The translations under genes were made by a program, and so were the position numbers. A stretch of DNA of 30,651 nucleotides. Source: JACCTI01 sp051005695 (GTDB lineage: Bacteria > Verrucomicrobiota > Verrucomicrobiia > Chthoniobacterales > UBA10450). Below are positions 8,059-16,778 of this stretch, piece by piece. How positions within the stretch are numbered: position 1 is the stretch's first letter; every line of letters begins with the position of its first letter. Location: the NCBI GenBank assembly GCA_051005695.1, contig JBPCJC010000037.1, positions 1-30,651 on the forward strand, in the 5' to 3' direction. The notes beneath the pieces are model-generated. The model saw only the letters and a list, made by a program, of their open reading frames with translations, made no database searches and had not been told where the DNA came from.

Positions 8059-9309
8059 ATGAACGCCGAGTTTATCGCCATGCTGGATTACCTCGAGCGG
8101 GAACGCGGTATCAAACGCGAGATCCTGCTGGAGGCGGTCTCGAACGCCTTGCTTTCTGCCTCTAAAAAAAGCGTGAGCGCGTCGCGCGATCTCCGGATTG
8201 ATATCGATCCAAAAACGGGCGTGATCCGCGCGCTCGCCAAACTGATCGTCGTCGACGCCGTCACGATTCCTGCGGACGAGATCTCCCTCAACAAAGCTCG
8301 CGCAATCAAGCCGGACGCGGCCTTGGGCGACGAAGTGGAAGTGGAAGTAACTCCGAAGAATTTCGGCCGCATCGCCGCCCAGACCGCGAAGCAGGCGATG
8401 ATGCAGCGCATCCGCCAGGTCGAAAAAGAGATGATTTACGAGGAGTTCAAGGATCGCGCGGGCGAGATCGTCAGTGGGACGGTGCGGCGTTTCGATCGCT
8501 CGGACGTGATTCTCGATCTCGGAAAATTTGAAGCGATCATGCCGCAGCGCGAACGCGTGGTGGTGGAAGATTATAATGTCGGCGATCGGCTGCGCGCATA
8601 CGTCGTCGCAGTGGAGAATGGAATCCGCGGGCCTGAAATCATTGTCTCGCGCAGTCATCCAAATTTCGTCCGCCGCCTCTTCGAACTCGAAGTGAGCGAG
8701 ATCAACGACGGCACGGTAGAGATTCGCGGGATTGCGCGTGAAGCCGGGTACCGGACGAAGATCGCGGTCACGAGCGCGAACGATAAAGTCGATCCAGTCG
8801 GCGCCTGCGTCGGCATGCGCGGCTCACGGGTGAAGAACATCGTCCGCGAGTTGAACAACGAGAAGGTGGACATCATTCGCTGGAGCTCCGATCCGAAGGA
8901 ATACGTCCTCGAAGCGCTCAAGCCCGCAAAAGTTAAAAACCTCGTCTTCGATACCGAGCGCAAGAGCGTGCAAATTTCTGTGGATGAAGATCAGCTTTCG
9001 TTAGCCATCGGCAAGAAAGGCCAGAACGCCCGCCTAACGAGTCGTTTGACCGGCTGGGAAATCAACATCGACAAGGACACTTCCGCGACCAACGCGGTCG
9101 AGGCCAAGGTCGCGCAGGCCGCACAAGCGCTCGCGGCTGCGCTCCCGATCGATCAGGCGCAGGCACTCACTTTGGTCAAATCAGGATTTACCAATCTCGA
9201 GGGATTGCGCGATGCCGACGTTTCCGATTTCGTCGACATCCTGAGCGTGGATGAAGCGAAAGCGCAGGAGATCCACGCCGCCGTTCCGCGAGAAGCAGTT
9301 GCCCCATAA
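8059..9309 (+). CDS. nusA: Transcription termination/antitermination factor NusA
   Basis: RNA-polymerase-associated factor controlling pausing, termination and antitermination. The start is placed at ATG 8059 (417 aa) because the typical NusA N-terminus MNAEFIAMLDYLERERGI begins there; the longer frame from 8011 reads through the leader hairpin. Domains in order: N-terminal RNAP-binding domain (1-125), S1 domain (about 130-200, GEIVSGTVRRFDRSDVILDL), KH1/KH2 (about 225-340, DPVGACVGMRGSRVKNIVRE and LSLAIGKKGQNARLTSRLTG) and a short C-terminal helix-hairpin-helix-like tail (GFTNLEGLRDADVSDFVDIL). First gene of nusA-infB-rbfA-nrnA-truB-ribF. rimP, the usual upstream partner, is missing here. 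KH2 includes a motif copy (9032-9040) encoding Leu-Thr. Confidence 0.97.
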   Translation: MNAEFIAMLDYLERERGIKREILLEAVSNALLSASKKSVSASRDLRIDIDPKTGVIRALAKLIVVDAVTIPADEISLNKARAIKPDAALGDEVEVEVTPKNFGRIAAQTAKQAMMQRIRQVEKEMIYEEFKDRAGEIVSGTVRRFDRSDVILDLGKFEAIMPQRERVVVEDYNVGDRLRAYVVAVENGIRGPEIIVSRSHPNFVRRLFELEVSEINDGTVEIRGIAREAGYRTKIAVTSANDKVDPVGACVGMRGSRVKNIVRELNNEKVDIIRWSSDPKEYVLEALKPAKVKNLVFDTERKSVQISVDEDQLSLAIGKKGQNARLTSRLTGWEINIDKDTSATNAVEAKVAQAAQALAAALPIDQAQALTLVKSGFTNLEGLRDADVSDFVDILSVDEAKAQEIHAAVPREAVAP

Positions 9310-9350
9310 TCTGGCTTCCGATGAAGCCATGAAAAAAATTTCCCACCAAC

Positions 9351-11687
9351 ATGCCGACCAAAACGACCAGCAAGACGACCGCTCGCAAGCCCGCTACCGC
9401 TGCGCGCAAGACGGTCAAGGCTGCGGTCGCGCATGAACCGGCCGCGGCCAAAACCGCGAGCTCAAAGACGTCGAAGGTAGCGGCGCCAATCAAGACGCCG
9501 CGCACTTCCGTGGTCGCTGCTACTCCGGCGGCGCGCTCGCGAGCGGCCGCGCAGGCCGCCGCGCAAGCCTCTGCCTCCATCCCCGCGGAAACACCGGCGA
9601 AAAAGCCGCCGGTGGAAACGGTTTCGTTGATCGACGAAAAGAAGCCGCGCCCGCAACGCACCGAAGGACAGGCGCGCGCAGCCCGTTCGATTTTGCCGCC
9701 GATCTCGAAAATCGTGGCGCCGGTCGCACCGCCAAAACCTGTCGAAGTTCCGCCAGCGCCGCCAGTAGTTGTCCGGCAAGCTCCCGCGGTCACCGATTTA
9801 ATTTCGCCGCCAGCGCCCGCCCAGCCGAAGCCCGCGCCGGAACCGCCCGCGCCCGTCGCGGAAGTTCCCGCTCCGGCCGAAGAAATTGCGCCCGTGGAAG
9901 GGGAAGAGGCGCAAAAGATCATTCACATCAAGCCGCCGATCATTGTGCGCGAGCTCGCGACCCAGCTCGGGATCAAGAATCACGTGCTGATCAAAGAGCT
10001 GATGGAGCTGAATGTTTTCGCGAATCAGAACCAAACCGTCGAGCCGGATATCGCGACCCAGATCTGCGCGAAGCACGGCTTCGTGTTCGAAATGGAACGC
10101 CGCGAAAAAGGCGGCGGAGTGCACAAGGTTGAACAGGTCATCGTCGCGCCGCCACCGCCGGTAATCGAAGCGGAGGAAGAACTCAAAACTCGCGGGCCGA
10201 TCATCACTTTCATGGGTCACGTCGATCACGGAAAGACGTCGTTGATGGATGCGATCCGGAAGACGCGCGTCGCCGCCGCCGAGGCTGGCGGAATCACGCA
10301 GCACATCGGCGCGTATACGGTCGATTACAAAAATTCGCGGATTACTTTTCTCGACACGCCGGGTCACGCCGCCTTCACCGCGATGCGCGCGCGCGGCGCG
10401 CATGTGACTGACATCGTTGTGCTCGTAGTCGCGGCGGATGACGGCCTGATGCCGCAAACGATCGAGGCGATCAATCACGCGAAAGCGGCCGAGCACGTGA
10501 AGATCATGGTTGCGATTAACAAGATCGATTTGCCCGGCGCGAATATCGAGCGGGTGAAGAAACAGCTCCAGGAGCGTGAGCTTTCGCCGGAAGATTGGGG
10601 CGGCGACACCATCGTTTGCGAAGTTTCCGCGACCAAAGGCACCGGCATCGATCACCTCCTCGAGATGATGGCGTTGCAAGCCGAGGTCATGGAATTGAAA
10701 GCGTCGCCGACCGCGGTCCCGCGCGGCACGGTGATCGAAGCGCAGGTCGAACCGGGCCGCGGTCCGACCGCGACCGTGATTGTGCAAACGGGCACGCTGA
10801 AGACGGGCGATCCATTTATCTGCGGCGATTTCGGCGGCAAAGTGAAGTCGCTGATGGACGATCGTGGCAAGCCGATCAAGGAAGCCGGCCCGTCCACACC
10901 GGTGAAGGTCCTCGGTTTCATGGGACTGCCGCACGCGGGCGATGAATTCCTGGTCATGGAATCCGAGCGCTCCGCAAAAACTTTAAGCGAAGAGCGCCAA
11001 CTCGAACGCCGCGCGGACAAATTGAGCACGCCGCAGCGCGCAACCCTCGAGAGCTTGCTCGAAGCGGCGGACGGCAAAAAACATCTGCGCATTATTTTGA
11101 AAACCGACGCGCAGGGTTCCCTGGAAGCATTGGTCAACGCGCTCGGTCAAATCGAGAGCAAGAAAATCGATCTCGAGATTGTCCACGCCGGCGTCGGCCC
11201 GATTTCCGAAAACGACATTCTGCTCGCGAGCGCCTCGAACGCGGTCGTCATTGGTTTCACCATCAAGGTCGAATCGATGGCGGTGAACGTGGCCAAGCGC
11301 GAAGGCGTGCAGGTTAAGCTCTACAGCATCATTTACGAGCTCATCGATCAGATTAAAGAATCGATGGCCGAGATGCTCGATCCGGAGCATCGCGAGACCG
11401 TCATCGGCCACGCGGAAGTGAAACAGGTCTTCAAGTTAACCAAGGGAATTGTCGCCGGGTGTTTGGTTACCGATGGTCGCATCAGCCGCACCGCGCGGGC
11501 CCGCGTTTTGCGTCGTCGCCAACCGGTTTACGATGGCGGATTATCGACCCTGCGGCGTTTCCAGGACGACGTGAAAGAAGTGCGCGTTGGACTCGAGTGC
11601 GGAATTAAGCTCGGCGATTTCAACGAATATCAAGTAGGCGACATCATCGAGTGCTACCAACTCGAAGCGGTCGCGCAGAAGCTGTAA
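9351..11687 (+). CDS. infB: Translation initiation factor IF-2
   Basis: GTPase that brings initiator tRNA to the 30S subunit and promotes subunit joining, 778 aa. Residues 1-190 are a low-complexity Ala/Lys/Pro-rich region, followed by the IF2 N-terminal subdomain (VRELATQLGIKNHVLIKELM). The GTP-binding domain shows G1 GHVDHGKTS (289-297), G3 DTPGH (about 335) and G4 NKID (about 390). Domain II, the core domain (DAQGSLEALVNALGQI) and the C-terminal tRNA-binding domain (GIVAGCLVTDGRISR) follow. ATG 9351 is the first start in this frame after nusA ends. Over 2.3 kb it has no copy of the GCCTAACGA motif. Confidence 0.97.
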   Translation: MPTKTTSKTTARKPATAARKTVKAAVAHEPAAAKTASSKTSKVAAPIKTPRTSVVAATPAARSRAAAQAAAQASASIPAETPAKKPPVETVSLIDEKKPRPQRTEGQARAARSILPPISKIVAPVAPPKPVEVPPAPPVVVRQAPAVTDLISPPAPAQPKPAPEPPAPVAEVPAPAEEIAPVEGEEAQKIIHIKPPIIVRELATQLGIKNHVLIKELMELNVFANQNQTVEPDIATQICAKHGFVFEMERREKGGGVHKVEQVIVAPPPPVIEAEEELKTRGPIITFMGHVDHGKTSLMDAIRKTRVAAAEAGGITQHIGAYTVDYKNSRITFLDTPGHAAFTAMRARGAHVTDIVVLVVAADDGLMPQTIEAINHAKAAEHVKIMVAINKIDLPGANIERVKKQLQERELSPEDWGGDTIVCEVSATKGTGIDHLLEMMALQAEVMELKASPTAVPRGTVIEAQVEPGRGPTATVIVQTGTLKTGDPFICGDFGGKVKSLMDDRGKPIKEAGPSTPVKVLGFMGLPHAGDEFLVMESERSAKTLSEERQLERRADKLSTPQRATLESLLEAADGKKHLRIILKTDAQGSLEALVNALGQIESKKIDLEIVHAGVGPISENDILLASASNAVVIGFTIKVESMAVNVAKREGVQVKLYSIIYELIDQIKESMAEMLDPEHRETVIGHAEVKQVFKLTKGIVAGCLVTDGRISRTARARVLRRRQPVYDGGLSTLRRFQDDVKEVRVGLECGIKLGDFNEYQVGDIIECYQLEAVAQKL

Positions 11688-11707
11688 GGCGTCGATCTCC
11701 GACGCGC

Positions 11708-11726
11708 GGCGTTTCTCGGAAACGCC
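11708..11726 (+). promoter_or_regulatory. Intercistronic hairpin between infB and rbfA
   Basis: Perfect 8-bp stem GGCGTTTC / GAAACGCC with a 3-base loop TCG, in the 50-base gap between the infB stop and the rbfA ATG and ending 11 bases before that ATG. There is no T-run, so it is not a standard terminator. It could affect rbfA translation or mRNA stability or processing. Confidence 0.55.
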
Positions 11727-11737
11727 CGAAGAATTCC

Positions 11738-12106
11738 ATGAAACATCGCCTCCTTCGCGTGAACGAACTTGTTAAGCGCGAGTTGAGCATGCTCATCACC
11801 CGCGACCTAACTTTCGAAGACGCGCTCGTCACCGTGAACCAGGTCGACGTCACGCCTGATCTCAAAAACGCGCACGTTTTCGTGAGCGTTCTCGGCAAGG
11901 GTAACGCGGCGACGGTGATGGCCGAACTGGAAGATCACCGCGCCCAACTGCAGGCGGAGATGTCGAAGCATGTGGTTTTGAAATACACGCCGCACCTTGC
12001 TTTCCATCTCGATGATTCCATCGAGCGTGGCGCTCGTGTTTTTAAAATTCTCGAAGAGATCGAGCCTGTGCCTAACGAATCAAAAGACGATGACGAGCAA
12101 CAATAG
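11738..12106 (+). CDS. rbfA: Ribosome-binding factor A
   Basis: Small KH-type protein needed for 30S maturation and 16S rRNA 5'-end processing. The start is placed at ATG 11738 (122 aa) because the family opening MKHRLLRVNELVKRELSMLI begins there; an earlier in-frame start at 11651 would lie inside infB. The family core is visible in the blocks VNQVDVTPDLKNAHVFVSVL and LKYTPHLAFHLDDSIERG, then an acidic tail. A motif copy at 12070-12078 encodes Pro-Asn-Glu near the C-terminus. It overlaps the next gene by 17 bases. Confidence 0.95.
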   Translation: MKHRLLRVNELVKRELSMLITRDLTFEDALVTVNQVDVTPDLKNAHVFVSVLGKGNAATVMAELEDHRAQLQAEMSKHVVLKYTPHLAFHLDDSIERGARVFKILEEIEPVPNESKDDDEQQ

Positions 12107-13070
12107 TTTCGCCGAAATCGCGGCGGCCTTGCGCGCGCAGCAACGCATCGCGGTGCTCAGCCATGTCCGGCCGGATGGCGACGCTTTGGGCAGCCAGCTC
12201 GCGCTCGGGCTTTCGCTGCGCGAACTCGGCAAGGACGTCACGATTTGGAACGAAGACGGCCTTCTGGAAAAATACGGCTTCATGCCCGGCGGGGAATTGC
12301 TCGCGCGACCGCCGCAAACTCCGGCAAGCTTTGATCTCGGCGTCGCGCTCGACACCGCGGTGCAGAACCGTCTCGGTCTCGCGGGCGAAGCGGTGCGCGC
12401 GCCGAGTTGGATCAACATCGATCACCACCCGACCAATCCGCGCTACGGGAATTTGAATTACATCGACCCGACCGCGCCCGCGACCGGCCAGATTTTGTTC
12501 GAGCTGATTTCGAGCGAGGGGCTGCCGATGAATCAGGCGATCGCCGAAAATCTTTTCATCGCGATCTCAACCGATACCGGCTCCTTCCAATATCCGAACA
12601 CCAACGCGCGCACTTTCGAGATCGGCGCGGAACTTTTGAAATGCGGGGTCGATGTCGGCCGGGTCAGTCAGCTGCTTTACGAAAACTATCCGCGCCGGCG
12701 CACCGAGTTGTTGCGGGAGTTGTTAGGCACGATGCGTTTCGAGGCCGGCGGTAAGATCGCCAGCTTCAGTTTGACGCTGCAAACCGCAAAAGATCTCGGC
12801 GTGAAAGCCGAAGACAACGAAGGTTTGATCGATCATCTGCGCGCGATCGAAGGGGTGATCGTGGCGGTCTTTTTCGAGGAACTGCTCGAGAGCAAAGTGC
12901 GGGTGAGCATGCGTTCGAAAAGCGACGCCGCGGATGTGGCCAAGGTTTGCCAGCAGTTCGGTGGCGGCGGCCACCAGCTCGCGGCCGGCGCGCGGGTGAA
13001 GGGAAGTCTGGTGGAGGTGGAAGAACGAGTTTTGAAAGCGATTTGCGATGTCCTTAACAGTCACTCCTGA
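12090..13070 (+). CDS. nrnA: Bifunctional oligoribonuclease/pAp phosphatase, NrnA-type DHH protein
   Basis: 326-aa DHH/DHHA1 phosphoesterase that degrades nanoRNA, and in many species dephosphorylates pAp. The Mn-binding motifs are all visible: SHVRPDGDALGS (motif I), the Asp in ALDTAVQNRLG (II), NIDHHPTNPRYG (III, the DHH motif), ISTDTGSFQYPN (IV) and the DHHA1 substrate-binding GGGGHQLAAG near the C-terminus. The start at 12090 (MTSNNSF) is chosen over an in-frame start at 11997 because the family match begins just after it and it gives a typical 17-base overlap with rbfA. nrnA between rbfA and truB is common outside the Proteobacteria. Confidence 0.93.
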   Translation: MTSNNSFAEIAAALRAQQRIAVLSHVRPDGDALGSQLALGLSLRELGKDVTIWNEDGLLEKYGFMPGGELLARPPQTPASFDLGVALDTAVQNRLGLAGEAVRAPSWINIDHHPTNPRYGNLNYIDPTAPATGQILFELISSEGLPMNQAIAENLFIAISTDTGSFQYPNTNARTFEIGAELLKCGVDVGRVSQLLYENYPRRRTELLRELLGTMRFEAGGKIASFSLTLQTAKDLGVKAEDNEGLIDHLRAIEGVIVAVFFEELLESKVRVSMRSKSDAADVAKVCQQFGGGGHQLAAGARVKGSLVEVEERVLKAICDVLNSHS

Positions 13071-13770
13071 CGGCGTTCTCCTGGTCGATAAGGCCGCGGG
13101 GATGACTTCGCACGACGTTGTAGCACTCGTTAGGCGACGGCTCCAGATCAAGAAAGTCGGGCATTGCGGCACGCTCGATCCGATCGCCACCGGCTTGCTC
13201 TTGTTAACCCTGGGACGCGGGACAAAGATCCAGGACCTGCTGATGAGCGAGGACAAGGAATACGCGGGCACGCTCTCGTTAGGCGCGACCACCGACACCC
13301 AGGATCGCGCGGGCAAAATTCTTGAAGAGCGGCCGGTCCCGCCATTGACCGAGGAAATGGTGCGTGCGGCTTTTGAGAAATATCGCGGCGATTTCTACCA
13401 GACGCCGCCGATGGTTTCGGCGATCAAGCAGGGAGGCGTGCCGCTCTACAAACTCGCGCGCCAGGGCAAAACGGTCGAGCGCGAGCCGCGGCTGGTGCAC
13501 GTCTACGCTTACGCGATTCAAAAAATCGCACCGCCGGAAATCGATTTCGGCGTCAACTGCAGCAAGGGCTTTTACGTCCGCACCTACGCGCACGACATCG
13601 GCGAAACGCTCGGCTGCGGCGCACACCTGCGAGATTTGCGGCGGACGCGCTCGGGTCGTTTCACCGTCGAAGGGGCGGTGACCGTCGAGGAGCTGGAAAA
13701 AAATGATCCGGTCGACATTCTCGGACGCATCCTGACCTTGCCGGAAGTTTCGCGGATGCGCGGCGCCTAA
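13048..13770 (+). CDS. truB: tRNA pseudouridine-55 synthase
   Basis: Converts U55 in the T-loop of tRNAs to pseudouridine, 240 aa. The catalytic signature HCGTLDPIATGLL contains the nucleophile Asp44. Other family blocks: GVLLVDKAAGMTSHDVV, LSLGATTDTQDRAG and GFYVRTYAHDIGETLGCGAHL. It lacks the long C-terminal PUA-like extension of larger homologues. It overlaps nrnA by 23 bases, which implies coupled translation. Three motif copies fall in it: 13127-13135 (Val-Arg), 13276-13284 (Ser-Leu-Gly) and 13765-13773, which supplies the TAA stop. Confidence 0.96.
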   Translation: MSLTVTPDGVLLVDKAAGMTSHDVVALVRRRLQIKKVGHCGTLDPIATGLLLLTLGRGTKIQDLLMSEDKEYAGTLSLGATTDTQDRAGKILEERPVPPLTEEMVRAAFEKYRGDFYQTPPMVSAIKQGGVPLYKLARQGKTVEREPRLVHVYAYAIQKIAPPEIDFGVNCSKGFYVRTYAHDIGETLGCGAHLRDLRRTRSGRFTVEGAVTVEELEKNDPVDILGRILTLPEVSRMRGA

Positions 13771-13787
13771 CGAGTATTAGCGCGGCC

Positions 13788-14711
13788 ATGCAAGTTCTGC
13801 GTTCAATTCCGGAACTGGAGGAATTATCCGGGCCGCTCTTCCTCGCTATCGGCGTCTTCGATGGCGTTCATCTCGGGCATCAGGCGGTCATTTCCACCTC
13901 CGCGCGCTCGGCCCAGGAAGCCGGCGGTACGCCGGTGGTAGTGACCTTCGATCCGCACCCGACGAAAGTGCTTCGGCCTAACGAGGCGCCGCATTTGCTG
14001 ACCGCCACGCAGCACAAGATCGCGCTCATCCGCGACCTCGGAGTGGGGCATTTGCTGATCGTTCATTTCGATCGCGCGTTTGCCGCGACCGCACCGGAAG
14101 TATTCGTTAGGCAATTGGTCGAGCACGCGCGACCGCTCCGGCAAATTTGTGTCGGGCACGAGTGGTCGTTCGGGAAAGATCGGGCCGGCAACCTCGGACT
14201 CTTGAAAAAACTCGGCGCGGAAAACGATTTCGAAGTGGTGGGAATCAAGCCGGTGACGATCAACGAAACGGTCGTCAGCAGCACGGCGATTCGGGCGGCA
14301 GTTGAAGAGGGCGACTTTGCGCGCGCCGCCGAAATGCTCGGGCGCGAATACACTATTCTCGGGACAGTGAAAGAAGGGGCGCGGCTGGGGCGCACGCTCG
14401 GTTTTCCGACCGCAAATTTGAGCGCGCACAGCGAGCAATTTCCGCCGAACGGTGTTTACGCAGCGGACGCGAAACTGGATGGCGCGAGCTTTCGGGGCGT
14501 GGCCAATCTCGGGTTTCGGCCCACCGTCGCGCAGGTCGAACCGGAGCGATTGCTTGAGCTGCATCTCTTCGGTCTCGATCGCGAAATTTACGGCGAAGAT
14601 CTGGAAGTGCGTTTCCTCCGGTATCTGCGCGCAGAGAAAAAGTTCGCCAGTGTAGACGGGTTGCGCGCGCAAATCGCGCGCGACGCGGAAGCGGCGCGCC
14701 AAGTCGCCTAA
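13788..14711 (+). CDS. ribF: Bifunctional riboflavin kinase / FMN adenylyltransferase
   Basis: Makes FMN and then FAD from riboflavin, 307 aa. The N-terminal nucleotidyltransferase domain shows GVFDGVHLGHQAVI and VVTFDPHPTKVL; the kinase domain begins near residue 185 and shows GARLGRTLGFPTANL and NGVYAADAKLDG, then GVANLGFRPTV. It starts 17 bases after truB and ends the nusA-ribF cluster; truB-ribF is a common pair. Three motif copies: 13976-13984 (Pro-Asn-Glu), 14104-14112 (Val-Arg) and 14706-14714, which contains the TAA stop. Confidence 0.96.
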   Translation: MQVLRSIPELEELSGPLFLAIGVFDGVHLGHQAVISTSARSAQEAGGTPVVVTFDPHPTKVLRPNEAPHLLTATQHKIALIRDLGVGHLLIVHFDRAFAATAPEVFVRQLVEHARPLRQICVGHEWSFGKDRAGNLGLLKKLGAENDFEVVGIKPVTINETVVSSTAIRAAVEEGDFARAAEMLGREYTILGTVKEGARLGRTLGFPTANLSAHSEQFPPNGVYAADAKLDGASFRGVANLGFRPTVAQVEPERLLELHLFGLDREIYGEDLEVRFLRYLRAEKKFASVDGLRAQIARDAEAARQVA

Positions 14712-14736
14712 CGAGCGCTTGCGTCGAAAAAGCAAT

Positions 14737-14861
14737 TTGTCATCCTGAGCTGCGTAGACAGCGAAGGACCTCGCACTGGGTGCTGAGCATGCGCGGATCG
14801 ACGACTAACCAATCACCCTGTGGGAGATCCTTCGCTGTCTGCGCAGCTCAGAGGATGACAA
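14737..14861. repeat. Large palindromic repeat element, copy 1
   Basis: The left arm begins TTGTCATCCTGAGCTGCG and the right arm ends CGCAGCTCAGAGGATGACAA. The arms (about 40 bases each) pair almost fully, differing by a 2-base indel and a few substitutions, around a less conserved centre. Related elements lie at 20694-20850 and 28728-28865. All three are intergenic, with covarying arms, as in REP/MITE-like families. No transposase is encoded. Confidence 0.85.
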
Positions 14862-14888
14862 GTCCCCGCGTGGTCGGACGCGAGGTGT

Positions 14889-15227
14889 TTACAAGCGCGG
14901 ATCGCGCACCTTCACGACGGCCGCGGATGCGCCTAAGACCGTGATCACGAGACCACTGACGATCGCGAGGGCGACGAGGGTATTGAACGGCACCGCTACT
15001 AGAAACGCCGCCGCGTTGCCGAGAAAAGCGCCGCGACCGGAAAGCAAATACGCCAGCAGACACGCGACCACGGTGACGCCGATGAGGATAACCGAGCGCG
15101 AGGAGCGCGATTGCCCGCGGGCTGGCAATTGTTTCATCACCCGTGCGGTGAAGCCGTCGTCATCGATGTAACTCGCCTCGTCGCGCAGGCGCGCGTCCAG
15201 CCAGTCTTCTTGCAGTTGCTCGTCCAT
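14889..15227 (-). CDS. Probable anti-sigma factor (small membrane protein)
   Basis: 112 aa. The polar N-terminus (LQEDWLDARLRDEASYIDDD, then GFTARVMKQLP) resembles the cytoplasmic sigma-binding part of anti-sigma factors, and two membrane helices follow (about residues 45-62 and 75-103). It lies directly downstream of the ECF sigma gene, starting 3 bases after the sigma stop, the usual arrangement for a cognate regulator. No zinc-binding His-x3-Cys-x2-Cys motif is seen. The function rests mainly on context. Confidence 0.65.
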   Translation of the reverse strand: MDEQLQEDWLDARLRDEASYIDDDGFTARVMKQLPARGQSRSSRSVILIGVTVVACLLAYLLSGRGAFLGNAAAFLVAVPFNTLVALAIVSGLVITVLGASAAVVKVRDPRL

Positions 15228-15230
15228 CGC

Positions 15231-15767
15231 TCAGTTATTCTGCCACACGGCCAGGGTCTTTTTCAATTTTTCCCGGCCGCGGAGCACATTTGTTTTGACT
15301 GTTCCGAGCGGAATGTCGAGCACGCGGGAGGCTTCGTCATGCGATAAACCGTTTTGACAACAGAGGACCACGGCGGTGCGCTCGTGCAGCGGTAGAAGGG
15401 CGAGCGCATTCATCAGGTCGTGTCTTAGGGCGGGGTCAACGGTCTGCGGATCCTGCTCGGCTTCGAGTTGGGTTTCATCAATCCCGACCAACTCCTTCCG
15501 TTTGCGCGCGTCTTCACGAAAACAGTTGTAAGCGATCCGGTAGAGCCAGGTAGAAAATTTCGCTTCGCCGCGAAAGCTGCGGATGTTTTTGAAAGCTTTA
15601 AGGAAAGCTTCCTGCGCGAGATCATCGGCGAGCGCGGCGTCAGTGCGGGTAAGCTGTCGGAGCATACCGCGCACGGCCGACTGGTGCCGCCGCACCAGCT
15701 CCGAGAAGGCGTGTTGATCATCTTCAAGAAGGACTCGCGCGACGAGGTCTGCATCGGTCAGCGACAC
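15231..15767 (-). CDS. ECF-type RNA polymerase sigma factor (RpoE-like)
   Basis: 178 aa. Region 2 covers about residues 22-90, with AFSELVRRHQSAVRGMLRQL, DDLAQEAFLKAFKNI and FSTWLYRIAYNCFRE. Region 4 covers about 115-170, with LPLHERTAVVLCCQNGLSHD and the helix-turn-helix ASRVLDIPLGTVKTNVLRGR. It probably directs envelope-stress or growth-state transcription; the regulon is unknown. The start is a GTG at 15767, 9 bases after the stop of the DUF6249-like gene. The next gene is its likely anti-sigma factor. Confidence 0.92.
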   Translation of the reverse strand: MSLTDADLVARVLLEDDQHAFSELVRRHQSAVRGMLRQLTRTDAALADDLAQEAFLKAFKNIRSFRGEAKFSTWLYRIAYNCFREDARKRKELVGIDETQLEAEQDPQTVDPALRHDLMNALALLPLHERTAVVLCCQNGLSHDEASRVLDIPLGTVKTNVLRGREKLKKTLAVWQNN

Positions 15768-15776
15768 TCTGCGAAA

Positions 15777-16475
15777 CTAGGGCACCCGCGGAGGATTGTC
15801 GGTACCGGTGTTGATCGCCATGGGTGTGTTGCCCTCCAGTTTCCAAACCAGCAAATGCCCGGCACCGATGAGGAACGGGATAACCCCGATCGCCCAGGAG
15901 CCGCCTTCCCAATCATTGACCGCGCCGAAGAAGATCATGATTCCGATGCCGACCATGATCAGGACAACGCCGCGACGCATATCGGAACGCGCGCGAATGA
16001 CCGTGGGTGCGCCGACAAAGAGCGCCGCCGGCACCGGTTGGCCTTTCTCGACCATCGTCCTCACGGTGCGATGCAACGAGCGCGCCTTCCAATAACTGAA
16101 GAACATGATCATCCCCACGATGATCACGGGCGCACCGAAGAGGGTGCTGAAAATGATCCCCACGATCGGGATGGCGATAAAGTTGCCGAGGTCATCGGAG
16201 TCCGAATTCTTCGAGTGCAATTCGTGTTTCCGACCGTGGTTATCGGTAAAGTTGATCGAGAGATGGCGCTTGACCTTGTTCTCAATCTTCCGCTGGAGAT
16301 CGCTTTCCTCGCTGGGAGTGGCGGAGATCGCAGGAGTCGGCGTCGCCACCGCGGCAGGTGCCACGGTTGGCAATGGAGTCGCCACCGGTGCCGTGGGGGA
16401 AATGGTGGGGGTTTGCCCGTAGGCGGCCACGGCCAGCGCCAGCGAACAGAGTGAGATAACGAAGCGGTTTTTCAT
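15777..16475 (-). CDS. DUF6249-like exported/membrane protein
   Basis: 232 aa. A signal peptide (MKNRFVISLCSLALAVAAYG) is followed by a Thr/Pro/Ala-rich linker (about 21-55), a charged segment rich in His/Asp/Lys (about 60-95), and three hydrophobic segments: IAIPIVGIIFSTLFGAPVII, VVLIMVGIGIMIFFGA and AIGVIPFLIGAGHLLVWKLE. The last two and the linking RSDMRRG fit the DUF6249 family, which I name from memory. No catalytic motif is visible. It is the first gene of a three-gene unit with an ECF sigma factor and a probable anti-sigma factor, so a role in sensing envelope state is possible but unproven. Confidence 0.7.
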   Translation of the reverse strand: MKNRFVISLCSLALAVAAYGQTPTISPTAPVATPLPTVAPAAVATPTPAISATPSEESDLQRKIENKVKRHLSINFTDNHGRKHELHSKNSDSDDLGNFIAIPIVGIIFSTLFGAPVIIVGMIMFFSYWKARSLHRTVRTMVEKGQPVPAALFVGAPTVIRARSDMRRGVVLIMVGIGIMIFFGAVNDWEGGSWAIGVIPFLIGAGHLLVWKLEGNTPMAINTGTDNPPRVP

Positions 16476-16634
16476 GGTTGTTCTTTAGGAGTGAGATGCG
16501 GCTGCGGGCCGGTTTGGATTCAACAATTTGTCCGGATTCCGGAAGATTGTCGCGGAAAAGCTCCGGCCGCGCGCCGGGGGAATTAAACCTTGCGCGCGCA
16601 GAGGCTGTGGACATTATTTCAGCCCGCTGAAGAT

Positions 16635-16709
<75 letters not shown>

Positions 16710-16778
16710 CTTCTCCTGGCGCGCCGGCGAAAGCAACGGAAGCGTCCGGTGGGAATCTCATCACCTCTTCAGCACTCG

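Noticed and set aside
9798..10934. 378-codon minus-strand open frame opposite infB
   Set aside because: His/Arg-rich shadow of the infB reading frame in GC-rich DNA, with no recognisable domain.
13824..14735. 303-codon minus-strand open frame opposite ribF
   Set aside because: Antisense shadow; ribF motifs on the plus strand are complete.
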